DNA of 34,258 nt from contig JANXYR010000074.1 of assembly GCA_025355965.1 (NCBI GenBank), positions 1-34,258 on the forward strand, written 5' to 3'. Shown one piece after another: positions 1 through 8,121 of the stretch. Every line of letters begins with the position of its first letter. Position 1 is the stretch's first letter. A model generated the notes under the pieces. It searched no databases. It saw only the letters and a program-made list of their open reading frames with translations, and was not told the origin of the DNA. This stretch comes from Geobacteraceae bacterium. GTDB lineage: Bacteria > Desulfobacterota > Desulfuromonadia > Geobacterales > Pseudopelobacteraceae. The position numbers and the translations under genes were made by a program.

Positions 1-2742
1 GGCAACTGCGGCATAGCGTTGCTGAAAGATCAGCTCCGTGTCGGGATTATCAAACGGGATCTTTGAAGCCAACCGCTGGCTGTAAAACTTCCAGGCGGTA
101 GCTTTACTGCCGAGCAGATACGCGATGTTGCCGATGTTCAGATCGAGGTTGGCACGGTTATCCGGCTGTTCCTGCGGCCGGTTAAGCAGCCAGGCACGGC
201 GGTAGTGTGCAAGCGCCCGTTCCAGTCCGCCACGCTCGCCATAAACCGTCTCGGCAATCTCGGCAATGTAGCCTCTTGTCTGCGGAGGGTATTCCGATGA
301 CGGCATCCGGTCAGCCGCACGGGAGATGAGACGGTCCGCTTCCTCCAGACGTTCCCTCCCCGGCAGATAGGTCAGCGTCAGCCCGGTCGCATACAGCAGC
401 ACCGGATCATCAGGATAGTAGGCAAGCATCTTCCGGTACAGATCAAGCAGTTCGGCCGCCTGTCCCATCGCGGCAACCGATTTTATATAGCCGCGATGCG
501 CTTCGACACTCCGCCCGTCATAGCGGATGAGATCGAGAAAAGTGGAACGGGCGGCAGCAATCTCCCCGAGTCGGTAGAGGCTTTCACCCGCCGCAACCGT
601 TTTGCGTATATAGGCGGCGCGCGCCAGCTGGTAGAGCGGCGTGTCTTCCGGCTGCTGGTTCATCTCCGTTTCATACAGCGCCTTGGCCTCCGCATAGCGC
701 TCTTCGCGATAAAGAACTTCCGCGAGGGCAAAGCGGGCCGCAGCAGTAGGTGTCGGTAGTACCGGAAACTTTTCCAGTACAGTTCGATAGGCGTCCTTGG
801 CTTTCGCCCACTCATTCGCCCGATATGCCTCATCACCCTGGCGGTTCCAGGCACCCATCGCGAGGCGGGGCAGAGCCGTCTGAAACTTTTCCGCCAACGC
901 CGAAAGTGACGCATGATCTGCATGATCACGTGGAGAAACCTGATCAAGAATGGCGACAATTGCCGCGTCGGCCCACTCTTCCTGATCAGCGTAATTCAGA
1001 GCCACCTCGACCAGCGACGCGAGCGCCCCCGGACCACCTTCCAGCTTTGCCAGCAGCACGGCGCGACGCAGAGCAGCCTCCGCCTTGAGCGGGCGGGAGG
1101 CGTCTTTCAGCGGCAGCACCTTCTCGGTCAGCCTGACAGCGATGACCAGATCGGCCGCACCGCCGCCAAAATCAGCCAGAAGGCGGGCCGAATCGATCAG
1201 ATAGCGAGCCGTTGCATCGGCACCTTTTCCCTCGGCGGCAGCTTTCATGGTCTGCTCAGCCTCGCGGATTATCTCCTGACGCCGCTGCAGCAGAACTACA
1301 TCTTTACACCGCTGAGCCGCCTGGACCCTTATCCGTGCGACTTGTGCCAATGCCGCTTCACGGTGGAAACTGCTGTAACGGTGAGCTACCGCAGCATACT
1401 GTTCCTCAGCCTTACCTGTGTCACCGGTCTGTTCCATCAGTCCGGCCAACGCCAATCCGGCAAGGGCACCCTCGGAGGTCGGCAACTCCTCCCGTGCGAG
1501 AACACGAGCACAAGCCAAACGGGCATGAGCCGGGTCAGGCGGCTGACGTTCCAGAAGTACCTGCGCCAGCGCCCACTGTTCGGCAACGGTCAGGCGATCC
1601 GGAATTTCACCGGACGCCGGGAGGGACATCACCTGTCCGCCACCGGCCAAACCGGCGACAAAATAAAAATGATCCCCCGCCGGAATCGGCGCAACCGCCA
1701 TCAATGCTGCGGAGGTTAGTGGTGACACAAACGGGAAGCCGTCATTGCCGACCCGTTTGAGATGCATACGGTAGATCTGTCCCGATTCCTGACCGGTTGC
1801 TGCATTTCCGCCAACGGCAGTCTGGCGGGTAAACAGCAGTGTATCCGGGGTTTCCCAGGCGGGGTAGAGATCACGTTCAGCGCCACCTGTCAGCTGGCTA
1901 AGCTGCCCCCCTTTTTCATCCCACACCCAGAGATCACCGTTCGGGTCTGATTTCCGCGATACGAACAGCCATCTCCCCACGTCCGGTGAAGGGGCCGCAA
2001 AAGCAGCATCAATTCCGATCGGCAGCGGCTCACTCCGATTGTCCTTGAGATGAATCCTCACGAGTTCACGGGTCACTGCTCCTGGCTGCTGGCGCTGATA
2101 TACCAGCGACGCTCCGTCGGTCGTAAAGACCGGGGCATCATCGGCAGATTCACGGCCGGTCAACCTCCGTGGAACCGCATCCGATTTTGTCAGATCAATA
2201 AGCCAAATATCACCTTTGACATCGTCCTGGGCATCAACAAAAGCAACAAGAGTCCCGGCAGAATTAAGTGCCGGGGCGGCCAGGCGGACCGGGCTTGCAT
2301 GAAGCAATCTCGGGAGTTCCGGAGTGGAGGTAAAAGAATAAAGCCAGAGTTCATCCCCTTTGTCACCCCGTTCAACGGTGACCATCCGCCTGCCGTCAGC
2401 GGCACGGGCAACGTACAAAACCTGCCGGGAGCTGAATATGGCCGGTCGGTGGGACAGCTCAGGACGTGAGCGCGGCGCCGGTCGTGGCGCTGCCGGCGCC
2501 AGCAGTTCATCGCCAAGCGGCAGTGCATGCGAAACTACCGTGCAAATCAGTAAAAGCAACGCAACCAAAGTTACTCTGATGCACCCTACAACCCATCTCC
2601 CGATAATTCCTTCTCCATGAGGGAGAAGGTGGTCGAAGGCCGGATGAGGGGGCAGCAGTGCCATGTTTATCAACTCTGTCCCCCTCACCCTGCCCCTCTC
2701 CCTCAGGGAGAGGGAATTGTATAATCTCCGTAACCGCTTCAT
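1..2742 (-). CDS. Exported TolB-like beta-propeller plus TPR protein (partial, C-terminus off the left edge)
   Basis: The reading frame is open for 914 codons from an ATG at 2742 and has no stop before the window edge. A hydrophobic stretch at about residues 56-73 (VALLLLICTVV core) ends in SHA, as in a Sec signal peptide. Residues ~90-340 contain PD40/TolB-type propeller blades, for example GDLWVW followed by SQLTGGAERDLYPAW. From ~390 on, Ala/Leu-rich helical TPR-like repeats continue to the edge. It is the last of three genes: its ATG overlaps the TGA of the lipoprotein gene as ATGA, so translational coupling is likely. The oddity is a REP-type inverted pair (2601-2725) read in frame between MKRLRRL and the hydrophobic core, giving a roughly 55-residue N-region. 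Alternative starts are ATG 2664 and TTG 2568, but neither has a good ribosome site. The likely role is a periplasmic scaffold or sensor for the envelope operon. The family is clear; the function is inferred. Confidence 0.8.
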   Translation of the reverse strand, partial: MKRLRRLYNSLSLRERGRVRGTELINMALLPPHPAFDHLLPHGEGIIGRWVVGCIRVTLVALLLLICTVVSHALPLGDELLAPAAPRPAPRSRPELSHRPAIFSSRQVLYVARAADGRRMVTVERGDKGDELWLYSFTSTPELPRLLHASPVRLAAPALNSAGTLVAFVDAQDDVKGDIWLIDLTKSDAVPRRLTGRESADDAPVFTTDGASLVYQRQQPGAVTRELVRIHLKDNRSEPLPIGIDAAFAAPSPDVGRWLFVSRKSDPNGDLWVWDEKGGQLSQLTGGAERDLYPAWETPDTLLFTRQTAVGGNAATGQESGQIYRMHLKRVGNDGFPFVSPLTSAALMAVAPIPAGDHFYFVAGLAGGGQVMSLPASGEIPDRLTVAEQWALAQVLLERQPPDPAHARLACARVLAREELPTSEGALAGLALAGLMEQTGDTGKAEEQYAAVAHRYSSFHREAALAQVARIRVQAAQRCKDVVLLQRRQEIIREAEQTMKAAAEGKGADATARYLIDSARLLADFGGGAADLVIAVRLTEKVLPLKDASRPLKAEAALRRAVLLAKLEGGPGALASLVEVALNYADQEEWADAAIVAILDQVSPRDHADHASLSALAEKFQTALPRLAMGAWNRQGDEAYRANEWAKAKDAYRTVLEKFPVLPTPTAAARFALAEVLYREERYAEAKALYETEMNQQPEDTPLYQLARAAYIRKTVAAGESLYRLGEIAAARSTFLDLIRYDGRSVEAHRGYIKSVAAMGQAAELLDLYRKMLAYYPDDPVLLYATGLTLTYLPGRERLEEADRLISRAADRMPSSEYPPQTRGYIAEIAETVYGERGGLERALAHYRRAWLLNRPQEQPDNRANLDLNIGNIAYLLGSKATAWKFYSQRLASKIPFDNPDTELIFQQRYAAVA
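2601..2725. repeat. REP-type inverted-pair palindrome inside a coding frame
   Basis: Two related hairpin units face each other. The left unit has stem CCTTCTCC/GGGAGAAGG (2609-2629) followed by GGATGAGGGG. The right unit has CCCCTCACCC followed by stem CCTCTCCC/GGGAGAGG (2693-2712). Each is flanked by a near-identical AATTCC box in opposite orientation. This is the layout of the common bacterial REP/BIME-like family with CCCTCACCC and CTCTCCC modules. Such elements normally lie between genes. Here the frame of the propeller/TPR gene stays open through the whole element. Confidence 0.8.
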
Positions 2743-3338
2743 AGCGTACGCCACCGACCGTCAGCGTCCTGCACTTTGGAGCCGGGTGCACTACTCTGGT
2801 AATTCATCCGGGCAAACACCTTGCGAATAGCCGGCAGATCCTTGATAGTAAAATTTTCATTGGTCTGCACAACACGCATCATCAACACTTCACGCGCTTG
2901 ATTGACCTCACTCACTACCTGCTGGAATTCCGCTTCACTGTAATTAGCGGCAAACGACTTCAACTCTTCAGACGGTACTTTTGGGGTCTCGCGTTTGAAA
3001 GCGGTCAACAGCCCCTCCTGATTCTCACCGATCCAGCCAAACCGTTTAAAGATTTCAATATCGTCGGCATGAAATGCGATCGTCTCCAAAGCCCGGGTAG
3101 CATCAAGCTGCTCCGGCGTATGACGGAGTGGAGCTTCAATCTTCCCGGTTGGAGATACGCCACGCACCGATGCAACCAGCAGCATATCCTCACTCAGACT
3201 GTTGTAGGTTCCGAGTACCTGGTTTTCAAGCGATGTTCGCTCGCTGACAACATTGACATCAACCTTGGCAAGCGTGCAGCCTGAGATAATAAAAGCCAGA
3301 CCAACGGCCAGTGATATATTCCTTGATCTATTGTGCAT
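2739..3338 (-). CDS. DUF1318-like (YdbL/YnbE-type) lipoprotein
   Basis: A 199-aa protein with a lipoprotein signal: hydrophobic segment LAVGLAFIISGC with the lipobox cysteine at residue 21. The C-terminal half resembles DUF1318: a conserved EVNQAR helix near residue 140, then KVFARMNYQSSAPGSKVQDA and a final DGRW. Known E. coli relatives in this setting are YnbE (small lipoprotein) and YdbL (DUF1318), which work with the AsmA-like protein YdbH. Here one lipoprotein may combine both roles (inference). The start has GGAGG four bases upstream. It overlaps the end of the AsmA-like gene by 11 bp, and its stop overlaps the next gene's ATG. The predicted location is membrane-anchored in the periplasm, probably on the outer membrane since no Asp follows the lipid-carrying Cys. 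The family call is moderate, the lipoprotein call strong. Confidence 0.75.
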   Translation of the reverse strand: MHNRSRNISLAVGLAFIISGCTLAKVDVNVVSERTSLENQVLGTYNSLSEDMLLVASVRGVSPTGKIEAPLRHTPEQLDATRALETIAFHADDIEIFKRFGWIGENQEGLLTAFKRETPKVPSEELKSFAANYSEAEFQQVVSEVNQAREVLMMRVVQTNENFTIKDLPAIRKVFARMNYQSSAPGSKVQDADGRWRTL

Positions 3339-6300
3339 ACATCCTCCGCTTTAATGACAGTTCCCCTTTTGGACCTACAACCAGCGTATCGGCCCGTACC
3401 AGGTCTAAAAAGCCGCGTAATGCCGTGATTCCCTTCCTGTTCCTGGCCAGCTCCTGACGAAGCGGCAGTTCGGAAATACGCAATCGTTCAACCTTTGGCA
3501 GATCAACCGCCACCCCTTTAATCTGAGCCTCACCTTCCATGCTGAAGGCCCCATCAACCGCATTGGCCCGCAACCCTTTCAGGCCGCCCAGGCGCAGCAT
3601 TTTACGCTGTGCAACCAGCTGCTCGTTACGTTCGTACGGATCGAGACTGAAGAGCGCCCTCTCTATTGTGTTGGCCCCAATCTTGCGCAGATTCACCGCA
3701 AGCCGCAGCTGTTCAAACAGCTCGCGCTGGTCGGCTGTCAGTGGCGCGGTAAAACTTATTTCGCCAGTGATTTCTGCATCCTGATCACCGCCCCGCTTTC
3801 TGTTCTCCGTCGGCAACAGATACGTAATATCAAGATTTGAAAGCGAACTGGCAACAGCTATCCGGGGAACCTCCCGACTCAGGTCGAACACTCCGTTCGC
3901 AAGAAGTGTTCCTCCAAGCAGATCAGCCTGAAAGAAACTGAGGCCGATTTTTTCCTGACCAAAAAGCAGGTCACCTTCCAGCGCAGTAAGCACCAGCGGT
4001 ACACCTGCTGCCTTGGTTGTAACGCGACGAATCGAAAATGAGCGGGTTCCGGAAATATTGCCGCGCAGGTCCTCATGGATCCGACCGGCAATTTCCGCTG
4101 CACCCGGATTAGCTGGAACAACTGCTGCCGGACGGACAAGGGAGGTCGATAGCGGCAGCCAACGCTCACCCTTGGACGCAGCCAGAGCATACACCCGATC
4201 AATCTCGATATTGGAACGAAGATCTTCAACCTTCGTCCCATTGGCCATTTGAACACCAAAATCTTTTGTTTTCAAGAAGCCGCGCAGCGCAAGCTCACGT
4301 CCGGCGCTTAAGTCAACACGGAGACCACTGTTGATATTCCCGGCCAAATCGATACCGGGCAAAAGCGGTTTCAATTCAGCGGAGAGAGCCACACTAAAAT
4401 CGGCTAACAGGGTGGCGTCCACTCTTTTGATCAGTGTCGCCCTGTTGAATGGCTCTTTTTCGTCCAACAGGGTATCAATGCGGCTCACGTTCAACTCCGC
4501 TTCTTGCGAAACAGCAAGTGGATCGAGCCGCACCTCTTCGCTCAGGCGAAACTCGCGCCAGCCGGAGAGTTCGCCATTGAAGGCAAACGAGCCATGTTGC
4601 AAAGGGAGCTTCGTTGAAGCACCCGGAAGGCCGCTCAGAGCGGAGAACAGCACCCCGCCCTCAAGTTTGACGCTTTCACCTCTGTTTATTGAAACTACCC
4701 GCAAGTCCGGTTTGGTCCGCAGGCCGGTCACCGTGATCGTCCCTTTGGCGGATGGAACCGTAGCAGAGATACTGTCAAGCCTGACACCGAATTCAAGCTT
4801 GTCAAACAGCGACAATCCTGCTCTGGCACTGCGCAACGGATGTTTATCGAGAGCAACAGCTTTCTCCGGCAGCGGTGCAGCCAGATTCCATACTGCACTC
4901 ACGATTCCGTCAGCCTTCAATCCGGACGGCACAAATGGAGCAGCAAAAGGGGTGGCACGCCGCAGATCAAGCCGTGCTGTACCGCTGTTGGTGGCACGTT
5001 GAAGAGAGTTCCCGGAAAGAGTCGCCCCGGTAGAAAGTTGTAGAAAATCTCCCACTGAAACCGTCGCAGCAGCCTGCTGCAGTGTCGGCTTGGCACCTTT
5101 GCCCACAGGGAGATGAATGCCGGTCACCGTCAAAGCAACAGAAAGTGGAAGCGGACCGTAACGTTTGCCGGATTGAACTCCGCTCAGTGAAGCAACCGTA
5201 ACGGCAAACTCCGGAAGGGTTGCCTCAATGTCACCATTCTCGGAGGCACGGACTTTAAGTTGGAGCTGTTCGTGCGGTTTAATAATGGAGAGTTTAGTTC
5301 CAAGTAAGACTTTATCGAAGTCACTACTCTGTTTCAACTGGGCAGAAGCGGCAATTTTGCGCGGTGAAGCGCTCTTCAGATTGAGGTCAGTAACCGCCAC
5401 TCCGGCTTTTCCGCGCCCCCCCAGAATGGTGAGCGGCTTGGCACCGGAGAGGACTGCACGCCTAAGGCTCCAGAGAAGATCTGCATTCAGACTGATCGGC
5501 AGTTTAGCGATCAGCGGACATTCCACATTTTCAAGGAGCAGATCGACGTCTTCTGCCGTCACTCCTCCATCTTTAAGCGTCAGCATGAGACGCGGGAGTT
5601 TTATACGTAAACCTGCAACAGCAAGATTACCGTTATTGCCGGGGCCAGCCAGTTTTAAGGACAAAGAGCGGAGTGATGCTTCCCCGGAAAAATCCTTGAC
5701 TAGAGTGTGGGGAGGGAGAAAGGGTGAGGCAAGCGAGAGTGCCCGGGCAAGATCAAGATGCAGTGGGCCGAACTTAAGTTCCAACGATCTGTCACGATCA
5801 GACGGACGGTTGACGGAAGCGTTCCAGACAGCATCTATCAGACCCGGCACAACCAATTTCCCACCCGAAAAATCTACCCGCTGGCGTTTATGGTCGGTGG
5901 AAATATTCTGTTGCAGTTTGACATCAAGCGGCCCGAGCCGCTTTGCTTTCAGCGAAGCGCCGCTCGCAGCCAGAGCAGCCCCATCGACCGTCAGCGTGGC
6001 TTGTAAATCACGATTAGCATCACTTTTTGCCCGCAACAGGAGCTCAAGATTTCCACCCAGCTCTGGAAGTTTTGGAGGCACAAAAGGTTGTGCTACCGCC
6101 AGCAAAGCAGGCAGATTCAATTTCCAGCGCGAGGTAAAACCGTCAGCGTGGTTGAGCCCTCCAGACAGCGTGATGCTTGTGCCGGGTGTTGAGGCATCAA
6201 CGTCAAAGAGTGCCGAGGCGAGATGGATCCGCCGCTCTGTGGTTACAAGATCGCTCACCTTTGCACGGCAACTGATCTTCCCCATCTCGCGCCCATCGGC

Positions 6301-6933
6301 TGAAATGAGGCCGTTGAATTGTGCAGTAACAGGTTTGGCAGAAAACGAAGGCATGGAAAAACTGAAGGAGGAGTCGTGCAGTCGCAACTTTTTCCCAGGT
6401 TTTGGAGTCAGGTAGCCAACCTGTAGCGGCGCTACTTCAATCATGACGCTGACATTTACCGGCAACGGAAAATCCAGCCCCTGAATTTTTTGAATCGATT
6501 CTGCCAGCATGGTCAACGGATCTTTAGTCGGTGGAGGGGATGGTTTTTGCGGGCCGGGGGCAAGTTCCGCCCGGACATTCCGCACCCTGATCACGAGGTT
6601 TATGCCGATGCGGCCATCGGTTCCGCGCCCAACTGACGGGTCAATAAAGATCTGTTCGATATCCATTTTAAGAAGTGGAGCCGGACCATCACCGAGTTTA
6701 AGGCCGGAGAGTGTCATGCCTTCGGACCAGGTCATGGCAAAACCAGACCAGGCCACCTGTCGCTTAAGCAAGGAAGAGAGTGATTTCTGAATCCTGATCT
6801 GTGCGGTATGACTGCTGACAAAAGCCGGAAGAAAGACAAGACAGACCAGCAGCAGCGTCAAGCCACCAATAAAGGCAAACGTAGCAATTTTAAGAATGCG
6901 TTCAAAATGAATTTTGCGCATGAAAGTACTCAT
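3328..6933 (-). CDS. AsmA/YdbH-like inner-membrane-anchored protein, probable lipid transport
   Basis: A 1201-aa protein. It has one N-terminal membrane segment (about residues 15-38, IATFAFIGGLTLLLVCLVFL) and then a very long region of alternating hydrophobic beta strands with no further membrane segments. This is typical of AsmA-like/TamB/YdbH proteins that form a hydrophobic groove across the periplasm. The C-terminal ~200 residues, with DLSREVPRIAVASSLSNLDI and a Glu/Leu-rich amphipathic part, fit the YdbH C-terminal region. In E. coli, YdbH, TamB and YhdP share phospholipid transport to the outer membrane; the role here follows by analogy. The start has GAGAG six bases upstream; an ATG four codons later is possible. 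It is the first gene of a three-gene operon with overlapping lipoprotein and propeller/TPR genes. The AsmA-like class is likely; YdbH orthology is supported mainly by the DUF1318-like neighbour. Confidence 0.8.
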   Translation of the reverse strand: MSTFMRKIHFERILKIATFAFIGGLTLLLVCLVFLPAFVSSHTAQIRIQKSLSSLLKRQVAWSGFAMTWSEGMTLSGLKLGDGPAPLLKMDIEQIFIDPSVGRGTDGRIGINLVIRVRNVRAELAPGPQKPSPPPTKDPLTMLAESIQKIQGLDFPLPVNVSVMIEVAPLQVGYLTPKPGKKLRLHDSSFSFSMPSFSAKPVTAQFNGLISADGREMGKISCRAKVSDLVTTERRIHLASALFDVDASTPGTSITLSGGLNHADGFTSRWKLNLPALLAVAQPFVPPKLPELGGNLELLLRAKSDANRDLQATLTVDGAALAASGASLKAKRLGPLDVKLQQNISTDHKRQRVDFSGGKLVVPGLIDAVWNASVNRPSDRDRSLELKFGPLHLDLARALSLASPFLPPHTLVKDFSGEASLRSLSLKLAGPGNNGNLAVAGLRIKLPRLMLTLKDGGVTAEDVDLLLENVECPLIAKLPISLNADLLWSLRRAVLSGAKPLTILGGRGKAGVAVTDLNLKSASPRKIAASAQLKQSSDFDKVLLGTKLSIIKPHEQLQLKVRASENGDIEATLPEFAVTVASLSGVQSGKRYGPLPLSVALTVTGIHLPVGKGAKPTLQQAAATVSVGDFLQLSTGATLSGNSLQRATNSGTARLDLRRATPFAAPFVPSGLKADGIVSAVWNLAAPLPEKAVALDKHPLRSARAGLSLFDKLEFGVRLDSISATVPSAKGTITVTGLRTKPDLRVVSINRGESVKLEGGVLFSALSGLPGASTKLPLQHGSFAFNGELSGWREFRLSEEVRLDPLAVSQEAELNVSRIDTLLDEKEPFNRATLIKRVDATLLADFSVALSAELKPLLPGIDLAGNINSGLRVDLSAGRELALRGFLKTKDFGVQMANGTKVEDLRSNIEIDRVYALAASKGERWLPLSTSLVRPAAVVPANPGAAEIAGRIHEDLRGNISGTRSFSIRRVTTKAAGVPLVLTALEGDLLFGQEKIGLSFFQADLLGGTLLANGVFDLSREVPRIAVASSLSNLDITYLLPTENRKRGGDQDAEITGEISFTAPLTADQRELFEQLRLAVNLRKIGANTIERALFSLDPYERNEQLVAQRKMLRLGGLKGLRANAVDGAFSMEGEAQIKGVAVDLPKVERLRISELPLRQELARNRKGITALRGFLDLVRADTLVVGPKGELSLKRRMYAQ

Positions 6934-6977
6934 AAGTTGCTCTCAAATAAAAGCGATCGGGAAGCTATGCTGCGGCT

Positions 6978-7006
6978 AAAATAGCTCAATTCCCTACCAT
7001 GGGCAA
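6978..7006 (-). promoter_or_regulatory. Candidate sigma70 promoter for the envelope operon
   Basis: On the minus strand TTGCCC (7006-7001) is followed after 17 bp by TATTTT (6983-6978). This would start transcription about 50 bp before the AsmA-like ATG. The match is partial and rests on the motif alone. Confidence 0.3.
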
Positions 7007-7151
7007 CGTCAATCATCATACGGCTCAGATGATGTGACGCCATATTCTTGAGGTCAGAGTAATCACTTCTCCCCGTTGAAGAGTTGTCGGTGATTATGTT
7101 TAAAGGAGTTTGCTGAACGGAATATATCTCTGCTGGGGGGAGTTGTACGGC

Positions 7152-7187
7152 AAGTTTGGAGGAGGGATTTATTCCTCCTCCAAACTT
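7152..7187. terminator. Perfect 14-bp hairpin downstream of the DUF4350-like gene
   Basis: AAGTTTGGAGGAGG (7152-7165) and its exact complement (7174-7187) flank an 8-base loop. It begins 27 bp beyond the stop of the minus-strand gene ending at 7215. There is no T-tract on the minus strand, so it may stabilise an mRNA 3' end rather than terminate by itself. One arm contains a Shine-Dalgarno-like GGAGGAGG that would be hidden in the stem. Confidence 0.5.
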
Positions 7188-7214
7188 ATTTTCCAAACGC
7201 GGAAATCACAAAGT

Positions 7215-7964
7215 TTATTTGAGCCAGTTAGCCAGGTTTACAGCCAGTGCCTTATTATTGTCGTCCAGGAACTTGTTCTGAAAGATTGCGTCATCTCCAA
7301 AAACCAGGAACCCACCTTTACCGAGCTCTCCAGCAATCACTACCCCAAACGACGCTGTAGCTTCTTTCTTCTTGATCTTGCTTCTATCAAGGTCAATCCA
7401 GGCAGTTGGGCTGGTTGATGCAATAACACGAGCGCTTTCATCCTGATTAATCAGCCCCCAGGCTCCATAAAGGCTGAATGCATGAACTCCCTGAAGAACG
7501 GGATGATTGCCGAACCGGTTCACCCGAAAGTTAAGGTTCACACTATCAATGACGTTCTCCTCTTCGAGGATAACCCCGTTAGTGTAACTTATGTTGAGGC
7601 GATCAAGGAGAGACTTTAGTGGTGGGGCTATATGCAGCATAACTGCAAGCTTTCCGCCTCTTTGCATGAAACGGACAAGCGCCTCTACCTCAGCAGGTTT
7701 AAGCGGAGCAAATGCACCTGAGATTACCAAACTGTTAGCACTTTCAAGGCTTTTGTCACTGATCGGTTCATCAAGTACTTCGATCCTGGCACCACCGGTC
7801 TGCAGAATTTCAGCAAAACCGGAAAGATGGAGAGGGCCATTTTCCCCGATTTTAAAACGTTCATTATGACCGGAATCAATCAAAACGGTTTGCGCCGTTG
7901 CATTTTGCAATGTGAGGGTACCAAAAAGAAGAGTCACAAAAATATATAAAACTAAGCGAGACAT
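7215..7964 (-). CDS. Exported DUF4350-like protein (GATase1-like fold)
   Basis: A 249-aa protein starting at the ATG preceded by GGAGG four bases away; an ATG six codons upstream has no such site. The N-terminus (MSRLVLYIFVTLLFGTLTL) is a signal peptide with probable cleavage after ATA. The mature part opens with VLIDSGHNERFKIGENGPL and continues with SLVISGAFAPLKPAEVEAL, the pattern of DUF4350/GldG-like domains that resemble a catalytically inactive class I amidotransferase or sugar-binding fold. A later motif, LGKGGFLVFGDDAIFQN, fits the family's C-terminal strand. The gene stands alone, with its own candidate promoter upstream and a hairpin downstream. No catalytic triad is evident, so I assign no enzyme activity. 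The role is unknown, probably periplasmic. Confidence 0.65.
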   Translation of the reverse strand: MSRLVLYIFVTLLFGTLTLQNATAQTVLIDSGHNERFKIGENGPLHLSGFAEILQTGGARIEVLDEPISDKSLESANSLVISGAFAPLKPAEVEALVRFMQRGGKLAVMLHIAPPLKSLLDRLNISYTNGVILEEENVIDSVNLNFRVNRFGNHPVLQGVHAFSLYGAWGLINQDESARVIASTSPTAWIDLDRSKIKKKEATASFGVVIAGELGKGGFLVFGDDAIFQNKFLDDNNKALAVNLANWLK

Positions 7965-8011
7965 TGAACCTCCGTTATACATGCAATAGGACTACTGTGA
8001 TCATATTTATC

Positions 8012-8040
8012 CTTATACCAGTGATGCCAAGACAGAGCAA
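8012..8040 (-). promoter_or_regulatory. Candidate sigma70 promoter for the DUF4350-like gene
   Basis: On the minus strand TTGCTC (8040-8035), a 17-bp spacer and TATAAG (8017-8012) would start transcription about 40-45 bp before the ATG at 7964. The -10 is good and the -35 partial. Confidence 0.4.
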
Positions 8041-8121
8041 CTATTTTGTTTAACTTTAATGAACCTATCCGGATCCGTATTAGTATCGGCAAGAACTGTC
8101 TGAATGAAGTAATGGGCTGTA

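Noticed and set aside
5228-6415. 395-codon plus-strand frame opposite the AsmA-like gene
   Set aside because: Ser/Arg-rich antisense shadow of a strongly supported gene; no ribosome site or domain.
6930-7196. 88-codon minus-strand frame ending in ATGA overlap with the AsmA-like gene
   Set aside because: It starts at TTG with no ribosome site, its first codons are the perfect hairpin at 7152-7187, and the protein shows no domain or membrane pattern. The ATGA overlap keeps a small chance that a shorter form is real.
7965-8121. Sigma54 promoter (TTGGCATCACTGGTAT) before the DUF4350-like gene
   Set aside because: The GG and GC elements are not at the required 10-bp spacing; the sigma70-like pair fits better.
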